Program-made: the position numbers and the translations under genes
The notes under the pieces: generated by a model
What the model was told of the DNA's origin: nothing
Databases searched by the model: none
The model's input: the letters and a program-made list of their open reading frames with translations, nothing else
Source of the DNA: CAVVDY01 sp963819645
Lineage (GTDB): Bacteria > Acidobacteriota > Terriglobia > Terriglobales > Acidobacteriaceae
Direction: 5' to 3'
DNA: 64,000 nt
Assembly: GCA_963819645.1 (NCBI GenBank)
Contig: CAWFWZ010000003.1
Span: forward strand, 186,001-250,000
In this document: one piece after another, positions 40,009 to 48,155 of the stretch
How positions within the stretch are numbered: the stretch's first letter is position 1
Layout of the letters: each line of letters starts with the position of its first letter

Positions 40009-40087
40009 GTTCGCTGACCGTTCTATTCGCCGACCCACGCCTTTTAGGCGGGTCGCCGTGAAAATTATTCCCGGGTGAACGCAGTTG

Positions 40088-40100
40088 CACTTCGCAAGTG
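40088..40100. promoter_or_regulatory. Inverted repeat upstream of a sigma-54 promoter (possible activator site)
   Basis: CACTT-cgc-AAGTG is a perfect inverted repeat 24 bases upstream of the -24 element. Sigma-54 promoters need an upstream enhancer-binding protein, and this is a candidate site. No comparable palindrome is obvious at the second promoter. Confidence 0.35.
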
Positions 40101-40123
40101 GCTGATTTTGCTAGCCTTGTTTC

Positions 40124-40138
40124 TGGCATGGCGTTTGC
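40124..40138 (+). promoter_or_regulatory. Sigma-54 (-24/-12) promoter for the gene at 40184
   Basis: TGGCATGGCGTTTGC fits the consensus TGGCACN5TTGC, with the required 10 bases between the GG and GC doublets. It lies about 45 bases before the start codon. It is preceded at a 13-base distance by GCTGATTTT, as is the second promoter. Confidence 0.75.
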
Positions 40139-40183
40139 CTTAATTGCTAACGGGCGACACTCGCGAAAAGGAGGTTTGTCTGT

Positions 40184-40582
40184 ATGAAAAAACTACTTAT
40201 TACCGGAATGCTGCTGGGGCTCCTGACCGGGGTCGGTGTCGCGCAGCGCGGGCGGCCAGCGGGACCTGTGAGTCCTACTGCAAGGCCGGATGTCAGCCTC
40301 GATGCCGGCAGAACGGCCGGCGTCTCGCCAACGCTGGCGCCCAACAGGACGACGACGATAAATCGAGGCGTCAGCCCCACGGTCGCACCAATCAAAGATC
40401 CGACCATCGGTGCAACGGCCACGGGCGCTCCCAACGGGACAACGGTGAATCGGAATGTGGGCCCTACGGCTGCGCCGATTAGAGATCCGTTGGCTGGCGC
40501 GTCAACTACCGCAGGCCCCCACACGACTGTGAATCGTAACGTCAGCCCCACGGCAGCACCGGGTGAACGAGATCCCAAGTAG
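40184..40582 (+). CDS. Small secreted repeat protein (about 28-residue repeats)
   Basis: 132 residues: a signal peptide (MKKLLITGMLLGLLTGVGVA) and then repeats of the form GVSPTVAPIKDPTIGATATG-APNGTTVNR, present about three and a half times (starting near residues 45, 62, 91 and 119). It is rich in Thr, Pro, Ala, Gly and Asn and lacks Cys or hydrophobic core, so it is probably extended and surface-exposed. The ribosome site AAAGGAGG is excellent. It lies behind a sigma-54 promoter and before a strong terminator, so it is a monocistronic, activator-dependent gene. I do not recognise a family. Confidence 0.75.
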   Translation: MKKLLITGMLLGLLTGVGVAQRGRPAGPVSPTARPDVSLDAGRTAGVSPTLAPNRTTTINRGVSPTVAPIKDPTIGATATGAPNGTTVNRNVGPTAAPIRDPLAGASTTAGPHTTVNRNVSPTAAPGERDPK

Positions 40583-40613
40583 TCACGCGAACTCTCCCGC
40601 GTAACTGGGATAC

Positions 40614-40657
40614 AAGAACGGCCGGAGCGGTAGGGGCTCCGGCCGTTCTTCTTTGCT
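40614..40657 (+). terminator. Rho-independent terminator after the small repeat protein gene
   Basis: A perfect 15-base-pair stem, AAGAACGGCCGGAGC / GCTCCGGCCGTTCTT, with a short loop and CTTTGCTTTCC after it. Confidence 0.85.
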
Positions 40658-40730
40658 TTCCTCATGTAGATTTTTCCCTCTGCCAGCTTGGGTCTGGTTT
40701 GCATGTAGCTGATTTTCCTGAATCTCTGTC

Positions 40731-40745
40731 TGGCACGCAGTTTGC
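40731..40745 (+). promoter_or_regulatory. Sigma-54 (-24/-12) promoter for the lipoprotein gene at 40773
   Basis: TGGCACGCAGTTTGC is a near-perfect -24/-12 element with the correct doublet spacing. GCTGATTTT lies 13 bases upstream of it, matching the first promoter (GTGGCTGATTTTGCT versus GTAGCTGATTTTCCT). Confidence 0.85.
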
Positions 40746-40772
40746 CTGAAACATTAGTTCGAGGAGGGTAAG

Positions 40773-41537
40773 TTGAAAGCAGAAAGACGATGGTGCGCCT
40801 ATGCAGCGATGCTGTTGTGTTCTCTGCTGCTTGTCAGTTGCGCTAAAAAACCAAGCGAAGATGCGAAAAATCTAAGTACCTCCAGTCAGACTCAGGCAGG
40901 CCAAGCGAGCAGCTCAACGGCGCTTGCCGACAACAAGCCGACTCTTGAGACACGCTCGACTCCAGAGGAAGGAACTCCGCAGGAAGCAGCGAAGAACGCA
41001 CAGGTGACTGCGGCGTCCGCTACGGCTCCGCTGGTCGTTCCGCAGGGAACGTCTATCACCGTTCGTCTGCAGGATTCGCTGTCGAGCCGGTACTCCGTGC
41101 CGGGGCAGCGCTTCGATGCTGTGCTCGATGAGCCGATCGTGGTGGATGACCAGGTGGTTGTGCCTACAGGCTCGCTGGTTACTGGACACGTGACTTCGGC
41201 GCGCCGCTCGGGACGGCTGCGGCATCCGGGCGAACTCGGCTTGACGCTGGACAGCGTAACCGTTGGTGATCGTCAATTTTCGCTCGCGACCTCGAACATC
41301 GTAGTGCGCGGCGGCTCGCACAAGAAACGCAACCTCGCTTGGATCGGAGGCGGCACGGGCGGCGGAGCGCTGATCGGTGCTTTAGCCGCCGGAGGCAAAG
41401 GCGCACTGATCGGAAGCGGTATCGGCGCGGCCGCCGGAACTACCACCGCCTTCATCTCGGGCAAGAAGGATGTTGGGTTTAGCGCGGAGCGTCGCTTGCG
41501 CTTCCGGCTCAATCACGAAATTAGCTTGGCGGGATAA
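40773..41537 (+). CDS. Glycine-zipper lipoprotein, paralogue of the gene at 1653-2474
   Basis: 254 residues, with a TTG start preceded by GAGGAGGGTAAG. A lipoprotein signal (AAMLLCSLLLVSC, lipobox LVSC), a polar linker, and a beta domain (VVPQGTSITVRLQDSLSSRY, FDAVLDEPIVVDDQVVVPTG) lead to the glycine zipper (GGGTGGGALIGALAAGGKGA) and a final RRLRFRLNHEISL strand. The order and motifs match the other lipoprotein, including VVPxGTSxxVRL. Regulation differs: this copy has a sigma-54 promoter. Probable envelope stress or surface role; function unknown. Confidence 0.8.
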   Translation: MKAERRWCAYAAMLLCSLLLVSCAKKPSEDAKNLSTSSQTQAGQASSSTALADNKPTLETRSTPEEGTPQEAAKNAQVTAASATAPLVVPQGTSITVRLQDSLSSRYSVPGQRFDAVLDEPIVVDDQVVVPTGSLVTGHVTSARRSGRLRHPGELGLTLDSVTVGDRQFSLATSNIVVRGGSHKKRNLAWIGGGTGGGALIGALAAGGKGALIGSGIGAAAGTTTAFISGKKDVGFSAERRLRFRLNHEISLAG

Positions 41538-41675
41538 CCCGCAACGGAGACGCTGCCCGTCATGATTCGTGGACTGTTTCGGTTTCACATGCACAGCGAT
41601 GACGAGCAGCCACGACGCAAACCACGAAATGTCATTTGGAATCGATGCACACTCTATCCAGCGGAAGAGGGAATT

Positions 41676-42684
41676 ATGTTTGAGGAGCAAACCACGCACG
41701 TCGCAGGTTGGAAGGCGATGGCTGCACTGGGAGCAGCCGCGATGTTGGGCTTGGGTGGACTGGGAATCTATGCCGAGCACGAACACCGGGCCGTCACCCA
41801 GGCTTCCACCCAGAACGAGCAGATGGCAGCGGAGCTGTCGGGCACCCGCAACGAGATTGATCAACTCAACAGTAAAGTGAATGCGCTGAACTCGCTGGTG
41901 GCAGCCAGCGCTGAACCGCAAGCTCCACCGGTTCGCGTCGTCTCGCCGGCGCCCAAGGCTGCGGTACACAGAAAGCCTGCCGAGGATTCGCGGTATAAGA
42001 AGCTACAGTCGCAGGTCGATGCGCAAGGTAAGGCCATCGACGACACGCGCAGCGACCTGAGCAACACGCGGACGGAGTTGACCGGCTCCATCGCGCGCAC
42101 TCATGACGAAGTCGTGCTGCTTACAGAAGAAGGGCGAACGCAACTACTACGAGTTCGACATCGCGAAGTCGAAGCAGTTCAACTTCGAAGGGCCCATGGG
42201 CGTTCGATTGAGGAAAGCCAATCTGAAGCACGACTATGCCGATCTTGAACTCATGCTCGACGATCGCTCGCTCAGCCAGAAGCATGTGAACATCTATCAG
42301 CCAGTGATGTTCTACACGCCGGATACGCCGCAGCCGATCGAGTTGGTGATCAACAGCATCACCAAAGATCACATTCGCGGCTACGTCAGCTCGCCAAAGT
42401 ATCGGCAATCGGAGCTGGCGGCTATGCAAACGGCAAATGCGGCTGCGGCGACGACGGCCGTCGCGGGTACGACAACGACGAGCCAGTGCGAGTCCGGTGC
42501 GGCAGAAGTTGCCGGCGCCGAGATAGGGCTGTTCCGCAATGAGGCGGTAGTCGCTAGCAACGCTCAGCTTCGGCCGGGGGCGCAAACCTCCGGCCGTTTT
42601 CTTTCCAGTTCGCAGATTTCTTCCAGTGAACAGCCACAATCCGCGAATGGGATAGAATGCCGTATTCCCGCTTCGCAAGAGTAA
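41676..42684 (+). CDS. Membrane-anchored coiled-coil protein, frameshifted
   Basis: The first frame from the ATG at 41676 (GAGGG upstream) gives a membrane helix (WKAMAALGAAAMLGLGGLGI), a coiled coil (about 48-75; QMAAELSGTRNEIDQLNSKV), a Pro/Ala linker and a second coiled coil (YKKLQSQVDAQGKAIDDTRS) up to THDEVVLL. One extra base near 42119 shifts the rest, which continues in another frame as QKKGERNYYEFDIAKSKQFN and a beta domain (KHVNIYQPVMFYTPDTPQPI). The 3' frame to 42684 reads through a terminator hairpin, so the real stop is probably the TAG at 42524 in a third frame (ending PVRQKLPAPR). An inner-membrane protein with a periplasmic stalk, unknown role. It follows the lipoprotein gene and may share its sigma-54 promoter. 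Confidence 0.65.
42571..42602 (+). terminator. Rho-independent terminator after the coiled-coil protein gene
   Basis: CGGCCGG-gggcgcaaac-CTCCGGCCG followed by TTTTCTTT. Almost the same sequence as the terminator at 39978. Confidence 0.85.
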
Positions 42685-42759
42685 GCCCTCTTCCTCCCCT
42701 CGGACACCTGCGCTTGGGCGCGGTTCGTCGCGGCAATCTCGAAGCGGGACAGGAGACCA

Positions 42760-44052
42760 ATGGTATCGAGCCCTGGTGGGAGCGGCCGCACTCGCGCATT
42801 CGAGATCGTACTGGGCATCGGCATTGCTCTCGCGGCGCTCGCCGTGGCGGCTCCGGTTCAAGCCCAGACTTTTCAGGTGATATCCACGCTTCCCGATGAG
42901 TGGTTTTCATCGCAGCTAACGATGGATCGTGTAGGTAATTTGTATGGAGTAACGGCGAATAGCGGCGAGTATAAAGACGGCGAAATATGCGAGGACGGAT
43001 GCGGAGCTGCATTTGAACTCTCACCAGCCAATTCGCAGTGGGTATTGACGACGATCTACACTTTTCAGGGAGTAGCTGACGGATTTAATCCGCAGGGCCA
43101 GCTGACTTTCGATCGGGATGGCAACCTCTATGGAACCACTTTGTACGGCGGCTTTTGGGGTTTCGGCTCGGTTTACAGGCTTGCGCCGCCCTGCAAAACC
43201 GCCTGCAGGGGCGGAGTAGTGTGGAAGCACACGGTGCTCTACAGTTTTCTAGGTGGCAACTGCGATACAGGTTGCGACGGAAGGTATTCCAGTACTCCGG
43301 TTACGGTTGACTCTACCGGGACCCTCTACGGCATAACCGAATACGGCGGCTTTGGGAACGACGGCATGGGACAGGGAACGATATTCGAACTGTCGCCTCC
43401 GCCTCGCGGCCCACGCGAGACCAAGTGGCACGAGACGCAACTCCATGCCTTCGGCAAAACACAGTCGGATGGAACGCAGCCCCAAGGCGGTTTGCTGAGG
43501 GACGATGCCGGCAATCTCTATGGCACAACCTTAAGTGGCGGGGACAACAACCTGGGGACGGTTTATGAGGCGGTAAAAACCGGGAACACATTTACCGAAG
43601 TTGTTCTGCACAGCTTCAACTACAGCGACGGAGCGCACCCGGTAAGCAGGTTGATCGCTGACGCGGCGGGGAACCTGTACGGAACAACGTATGCCGGCGT
43701 CTCCGGAGGCACAGTTTTCGAACTGAGTCCGTCAGGTAATGGTTGGACGTTTAGCGTGCTCTACACTGCCCAGCCCGGGCAGGCGGCATCGTTGCAGAAC
43801 CTGGCAATCGATGCAGCCGGAAACTTGTACGGTGTGGGATACACCGGCGGCAAGTTCGACGTGGGCGCCATTTATAAGCTCGCGCCGACGGAAAACGGGT
43901 GGGTGTACAACAGTCTCCATGATTTCAACGGTGCGCTCGACGGCGAGTATCCGGAATCACTTTACCTGGATTCGAGCGGCAATCTCTACGGCAGTGCGCA
44001 TTGTGGCAGCGGCTGCGAAACCAGTCTCATCTGGATGATCACGCCGAAGTAG
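42760..44052 (+). CDS. GloVer-repeat (choice-of-anchor tandem repeat) exported protein
   Basis: 430 residues with an AGGAGA ribosome site and signal peptide (FEIVLGIGIALAALAVAAPV to VQAQ). The rest consists of tandem repeats of the GloVer type, each with a DxxGNLYGTT motif and a GTVFELSP strand: DRDGNLYGTTLYGGFWGFGS, DDAGNLYGTTLSGGDNNLGT, DAAGNLYGTTYAGVSGGTVF. This repeat family occurs in Acidobacteriota, Verrucomicrobia and Gloeobacter as secreted propeller-like proteins with variable anchors. No C-terminal anchor is visible here. Several Cys pairs (CEDGCGAAF, CDTGCDG, CGSGCE) probably form disulfides. Confidence 0.88.
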   Translation: MVSSPGGSGRTRAFEIVLGIGIALAALAVAAPVQAQTFQVISTLPDEWFSSQLTMDRVGNLYGVTANSGEYKDGEICEDGCGAAFELSPANSQWVLTTIYTFQGVADGFNPQGQLTFDRDGNLYGTTLYGGFWGFGSVYRLAPPCKTACRGGVVWKHTVLYSFLGGNCDTGCDGRYSSTPVTVDSTGTLYGITEYGGFGNDGMGQGTIFELSPPPRGPRETKWHETQLHAFGKTQSDGTQPQGGLLRDDAGNLYGTTLSGGDNNLGTVYEAVKTGNTFTEVVLHSFNYSDGAHPVSRLIADAAGNLYGTTYAGVSGGTVFELSPSGNGWTFSVLYTAQPGQAASLQNLAIDAAGNLYGVGYTGGKFDVGAIYKLAPTENGWVYNSLHDFNGALDGEYPESLYLDSSGNLYGSAHCGSGCETSLIWMITPK

Positions 44053-44059
44053 AGCGGCT

Positions 44060-44145
44060 TTTGGCTATTAGCTCTTGGCTTTTGGCCAGATATTCCCAGG
44101 AAACCCGTTGGCCAAGAGCCAATAGCTACCCGCCAAAAGTGGTTG
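44060..44145. repeat. Inverted short repeat between convergent genes
   Basis: TTTTGGCTATTAGCTCTTGGC on the left and GGCCAAGAGCCAATAGCT with GCCAAAAG on the right form a long imperfect hairpin. Related words (GTTGGCTTTTGGCACTTGG, AGAGCTAACAGCCAATAGC) occur near 20690 and 53110. Confidence 0.6.
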
Positions 44146-44346
44146 TCAGTTCTTACGCCGCCGGCGCGCGACTAGCTCGATGACGGCGTACACCACGACG
44201 CAAATCCAGAAGTCCACCAGCAGGCCGAGATCCAGCTTGTCAGGACGATGCTGGGCTGGCGCCGGCAGATGCGGCATCAGCAGCAGGAAATAGATCGCGT
44301 TGCCGATGATGATAGCGACCAGTTGCTTGAGCAGGCGGCGGGCCAT
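44146..44346 (-). CDS. Small membrane protein
   Basis: 66 residues from the ATG giving MARRLLKQLVAIIIGNAIYF. Two hydrophobic helices (LVAIIIGNAIYFLLLMPHLP and LLVDFWICVVVYAVIELVAR) with a basic C-terminus (RRRRKN), so probably a hairpin with both ends in the cytoplasm. No family was recognised. Codons upstream in frame come from TCAGC-type repeats and are not counted. It diverges from recG. Confidence 0.6.
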   Translation of the reverse strand: MARRLLKQLVAIIIGNAIYFLLLMPHLPAPAQHRPDKLDLGLLVDFWICVVVYAVIELVARRRRKN

Positions 44347-44513
44347 GGAGATGAAGCTAGCAGCTACGAGCCTCCAGCTACCAGCTAAGAACTTTGTCTG
44401 CGTCGACCATCGCCCAACATGTCGGGACGCTAGCCGAAACGATCCCGAGTGGCAGTTTCCAGCTGAGAGCTGAGAGCTGCGGCTGACAGCTTCCCGCTGA
44501 TTTACCATGCTCT

Positions 44514-46664
44514 TTGCTCGACCTCTCCACCAACGTTCAGTACGTCAAGGGCATCGGTCCCCGGATTGCCGAGATCCTGCTCGAGAAGGGGATCACGACC
44601 GTTGAAGACCTACTCTACTACCTGCCGTTTCGCTACGAAGATCGGCTGAATCCGCGCGGCATTAACGAGCTGCGAGCGGGCGAGATGGCCAGCATTGTCG
44701 GCGAGGTGCGCACCTTCGGCCTGTTTCGCACCAAGCGCATGCCGCTGTTCGAGATGACGGTAGGCCAGGGGCGCGACACGCTGAAGTGCATCTGGTTCAA
44801 CGCCACGTATCTGCAAGACAAGTTTCGCGCGGGAATGATGGTCGCGCTCTACGGCAAGGTGGAGATGAGCGACTTCGGCCGCCAGCGATTGCAGATCATG
44901 CAGCCGCAATTCGAAATCCTGCATGACCCCGGCGAAGCCGAGACGCAGGCCGGCGATGAGAGCAAGTGGAAGACGCTGGAGGTGGGCCGCATCGTTCCCA
45001 TCTACGAGGCGGCGGGCAAGGGAAAGCTCAGCGCGCGCTGGTTTCGTCGCGTGATACACGGAATGCTGGAGCAACTTCAGCCCGATATTCCGGATGCGAT
45101 TCCTCCGATTGTGCGCGGGCGCATGAGCCTCGTCGACCGGCGACGTGCGTTTCAGCATGCGCATTGGCCTGAGGTGGGCGAGAGCCTGGCGAAATTGCAG
45201 GAGGCGCGTACGCCGGCGCTGCTGCGGCTCATCTTTGAAGAGCTGTTCTTCCTCGAGCTCGGCCTGGAACTGAAGCGCCGCAAGATGCGCGCGCAAACCG
45301 GCATCGTATTCGAGACCAATGAACAGATCAGGGCGGCTCTGCGGAAGATCCTGCCATTTCGTCCGACCAAGGCGCAGTTTCGCGTGCTGAAGGAAATCGT
45401 CGACGACATGAAGCAGCCTTCGCCCATGCGGCGGCTGTTGCAAGGCGATGTCGGCTCGGGCAAAACGATCGTCGCGCTGGAGGCCGCGGTCATTGCGATT
45501 GAGAACGGCTACCAGGTCGCCCTGATGGCGCCGACCGAAATTCTCGCCACGCAGCATTATCTTTCGGCGCGCCGCATTCTCGAGTCCGCGGGATACCGCA
45601 TCGTACTGCTGACCGGCTCGCAGGAGTCGTCGCGCAAGAAGCAGACGCGGCACCACATCGCGCGCGGCAACGCGCAGCTGGTCATCGGCACGCATGCGCT
45701 GATTCAAGAGTCGGTGGAGTTCGACAAACTCGGGCTGGTGATCGTCGATGAGCAGCATCGCTTCGGCGTGATGCAGCGCTTCAAGCTGATGAAGAAGGCC
45801 GACGACGCCGAACCCGATGTGCTGGTGATGACGGCTACACCGATTCCACGAACGCTGGCCCTCACCCTGTACGGCGATCTCGATACCAGCGTGCTGGATG
45901 AGCTTCCGCCGGGGCGCTCGCCGATCAAGACGACGCGAGTCGGTGATGAGCGCGCTGAGGGAGTCTGGCAATTTGTGCGCAAGCAGGTTGCGGCGGGGCA
46001 GCAGGCGTACGTCGTGTATCCGGTGATCGATGAAGGTGCGCTGGGCGGCGAACTGAAGGCAGCCATCAAAATGTACGACCAGTTGCGCAAGCGCGATCTT
46101 GCCGGTTTGCGTGTCGGCTTGCTGCACGGACGCATGTCAGCCGATGAGAAAGACGCGACCATGGCCAGCTTTCAAAAGGGCGATATCGACGTGCTGGTTT
46201 CGACCACGGTGATCGAAGTCGGCGTGGACGTGGCGAACGCGAGCGTGATGGTCATCGAACATGCCGAGCGCTTTGGGCTGTCGCAATTGCATCAGTTGCG
46301 CGGACGCATCGGCCGCGGCAGCGCGAGGTCACATTGCGTGCTGATGACGGGCGGCAAGGTTTCTCCCGAGGCGGAAGAGAGACTACAGGCGATGGTGCGA
46401 ACGCAAAACGGTTTCGAAATTGCCGAACTGGATTTGCAACTGCGCGGCCCGGGAGAGTTCTTCGGCACGGCGCAGGCAGGCATGCCGAATTTTCGTGTGG
46501 CCAACCTGATTCGCGATCGCGACATACTGGAAGCCGCTCGTCACGAGGCGCGATTCGTGCTCGAAGGCCCAAACGAGAACCTTACGAAAGAAGAGATCGC
46601 GCGCACGGTGCAGCATCTGCGCACCCACTGGAATCGAAGGTATGGGCTGGTGGAAGTGGGATGA
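44514..46664 (+). CDS. recG: ATP-dependent DNA helicase RecG
   Basis: 716 residues, starting at a TTG in LDLSTNVQYVKGIGPRIAEI. Branch-migration helicase that reverses stalled forks and processes Holliday junctions. An N-terminal wedge/OB domain (EDLLYYLPFRYEDR to about 150) is followed by the helicase core: Walker A GDVGSGKT, motif II IVDEQHRFG, motif III VMTATPIPRTLALTLYGDLD, and motifs V-VI (VSTTVIEVGVDVANASVMVI, LHQLRGRIGRG). The C-terminal TRG-like part is RGPGEFFGTAQAG. An ATG seven bases earlier is out of frame, so the TTG start is preferred. Confidence 0.96.
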   Translation: MLDLSTNVQYVKGIGPRIAEILLEKGITTVEDLLYYLPFRYEDRLNPRGINELRAGEMASIVGEVRTFGLFRTKRMPLFEMTVGQGRDTLKCIWFNATYLQDKFRAGMMVALYGKVEMSDFGRQRLQIMQPQFEILHDPGEAETQAGDESKWKTLEVGRIVPIYEAAGKGKLSARWFRRVIHGMLEQLQPDIPDAIPPIVRGRMSLVDRRRAFQHAHWPEVGESLAKLQEARTPALLRLIFEELFFLELGLELKRRKMRAQTGIVFETNEQIRAALRKILPFRPTKAQFRVLKEIVDDMKQPSPMRRLLQGDVGSGKTIVALEAAVIAIENGYQVALMAPTEILATQHYLSARRILESAGYRIVLLTGSQESSRKKQTRHHIARGNAQLVIGTHALIQESVEFDKLGLVIVDEQHRFGVMQRFKLMKKADDAEPDVLVMTATPIPRTLALTLYGDLDTSVLDELPPGRSPIKTTRVGDERAEGVWQFVRKQVAAGQQAYVVYPVIDEGALGGELKAAIKMYDQLRKRDLAGLRVGLLHGRMSADEKDATMASFQKGDIDVLVSTTVIEVGVDVANASVMVIEHAERFGLSQLHQLRGRIGRGSARSHCVLMTGGKVSPEAEERLQAMVRTQNGFEIAELDLQLRGPGEFFGTAQAGMPNFRVANLIRDRDILEAARHEARFVLEGPNENLTKEEIARTVQHLRTHWNRRYGLVEVG

Positions 46665-46719
46665 AGAAGTTGTCGGTGATCAGTTGTCGGTTGTCAGTAA
46701 GGCTATTTCGTGAGGCGTT

Positions 46720-46935
46720 TTGTATCAGGGCCCGACTTGAGTCGGGCCATTAAGCCGCGTTCTTTGAATTGTCATCCTGAAACGGCTTCGGCAGCCGAAG
46801 GGTCTGCTCTCCTTTGCCGAGTGAAAGTGACGGTTTCTAGGTTGCTGCCGAAGGCGCAGTATTGTAGCGCACACACACTGCAGATCCCTCGACTCCTCGT
46901 CCGCCGCGGCGGACTCGTCGCTCGGCATGACACAG
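46720..46935. repeat. Family A half-element plus a family C inverted-repeat element
   Basis: TTTTGTATCAGGGCCCGACTTGAGTCGGGCC is a family A end. Then TTGTCATCCTGAAACGGC...GGGTCTGC at 46767 pairs with GCAGATCCCTCG...CTCGGCATGACA at 46885-46935. This gap of about 290 bases between recG and the GerW gene is almost entirely repeat; no gene was seen. Confidence 0.7.
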
Positions 46936-46952
46936 AAAGGTGAGAGGTAGCT

Positions 46953-47324
46953 ATGAATCATGCACAGGAGATTCTGCAATCAATGGCGGAACGGTTTGCC
47001 GGAACCGCCAGTGTGAAGCAAGTTTTTGGGGAACCCATCCAGCGCGAGGGCAGGACCGTCGTTCCGGTTGCTTGCGTTCATTACCGGCTTGGCGGTGGGT
47101 GGGGAGGTGGAGAAGTTACCGACAATTCATCGGCTCCCCCGCGCAAAGGCGGAGGCGGCGGTGGAGGAGGCCTGGTCTCAGCCCGGCCAGTAGGCGCGCT
47201 GGAGATTACAGACGCCGGGACGCGCTTCATACGCTTCATCGAACCAGCGGACATCGTTAAGGCCTGCGTCGGCGGAGTGGTCGCAATCCTGATCATTCGG
47301 AGGCTGACCGGGAGGCGGCGCTAG
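46953..47324 (+). CDS. GerW/YtfJ-family protein
   Basis: 123 residues matching the GerW (YtfJ) family: AERFAGTASVKQVFGEPIQR, EGRTVVPVACVHYRLGGGWG, a Gly-rich insert (GGGGGGGGLVSARPVGALEI), VGALEITDAGTRFI and a C-terminal hydrophobic segment (IVKACVGGVVAILIIRRLTG). It is named from Bacillus spore germination, but homologues are widespread in non-sporulating bacteria with unknown function. A GAGAGGT ribosome site precedes the ATG. The frame is complete. Confidence 0.85.
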   Translation: MNHAQEILQSMAERFAGTASVKQVFGEPIQREGRTVVPVACVHYRLGGGWGGGEVTDNSSAPPRKGGGGGGGGLVSARPVGALEITDAGTRFIRFIEPADIVKACVGGVVAILIIRRLTGRRR

Positions 47325-47434
47325 GATGCTGATAGGTTGATTATCCCGTTGGTGCGTGATAGCTTTCCGATGGCCAAAACTCACAGCCTTGATTGGCGGC
47401 CTCCCGAGAGGCTTACGGTTTGACAAGAGGAAGT

Positions 47435-48097
47435 GTGCGCCCGGCAATCGTGTTTTTTTTCTTATTCGTCTTGGCCCCCGCAGTCGGTCTGTCTCAGTCG
47501 CTATCCTGCGAGAGGGAGTTTGAGGTTCCAGGTTTCGACTTTGCAGGTAAAGAAGTCCCGGGACACCCCGCGCCTATTTTTGAGTTCTGGAAGCCCTTCG
47601 AGAGTCCTGTTCGTCTGCCGGTTCACGTACTCGCTTTGCTCCTGGAAGATGACGTGAGTCGAAGCAAACTTCAGGTCTGTTCGGAAGGAGGCGTCTCACA
47701 GGTCCCACCTAAATGGCTTACCGCTCGTGAACTCAAACTAGTGGACGGCGAACTGCCGGGTCTTATGGTGAAGGCTGCAAATTCCTGCGTTTGGAAACCC
47801 GGAGGAGAACGGGAGGCTGGTTATTTCTGGCTTTTCCGCCAGTCACCTACGGGATACCAACTTGTGTTCAGGGAGAATACGCATGCACTCCAGGTGCTAA
47901 ATAGGAGCACTGCCGGCTACCCGAATCTATGCACCATTGAAGGGCAGGAGACCGACAGTTCGATCACGCAGAAGGTCTATACGTTTGAGGACGGCAAGTA
48001 TCAAGAAGCCATTTCCACTCACATAATCCAGGACGACTTCGGAGCACCACCTGAGCCTGGGGGCATTTCTTTAAAGCCCTCTCCAGAGCACCACTGA
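47435..48097 (+). CDS. Exported hypothetical protein
   Basis: 220 residues from a GTG with AAGAGGAAG upstream; an earlier in-frame start adds 14 non-signal residues. A signal peptide (PAIVFFFLFVLAPAVGLSQS) is followed by a soluble domain with several Cys (SLSCEREFEV, LQVCSEGG, AANSCVWKPG, NLCTIEG) that could form disulfides. It also has GYFWLFRQSPTGYQLVFREN and an acidic C-terminus. No family was recognised. Its codon character is good and the frame is intact. Confidence 0.6.
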   Translation: MRPAIVFFFLFVLAPAVGLSQSLSCEREFEVPGFDFAGKEVPGHPAPIFEFWKPFESPVRLPVHVLALLLEDDVSRSKLQVCSEGGVSQVPPKWLTARELKLVDGELPGLMVKAANSCVWKPGGEREAGYFWLFRQSPTGYQLVFRENTHALQVLNRSTAGYPNLCTIEGQETDSSITQKVYTFEDGKYQEAISTHIIQDDFGAPPEPGGISLKPSPEHH

Positions 48098-48155
48098 GGC
48101 ACGGGTGCTACGCGAGAACTTGCATACTTGCTCATGAATCCGCAAACTAGCGGAC

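Noticed and set aside
44610..46127. 505-codon minus-strand frame opposite recG
   Set aside because: Complete overlap with RecG, which carries all helicase motifs; the antisense protein has no recognisable domain.
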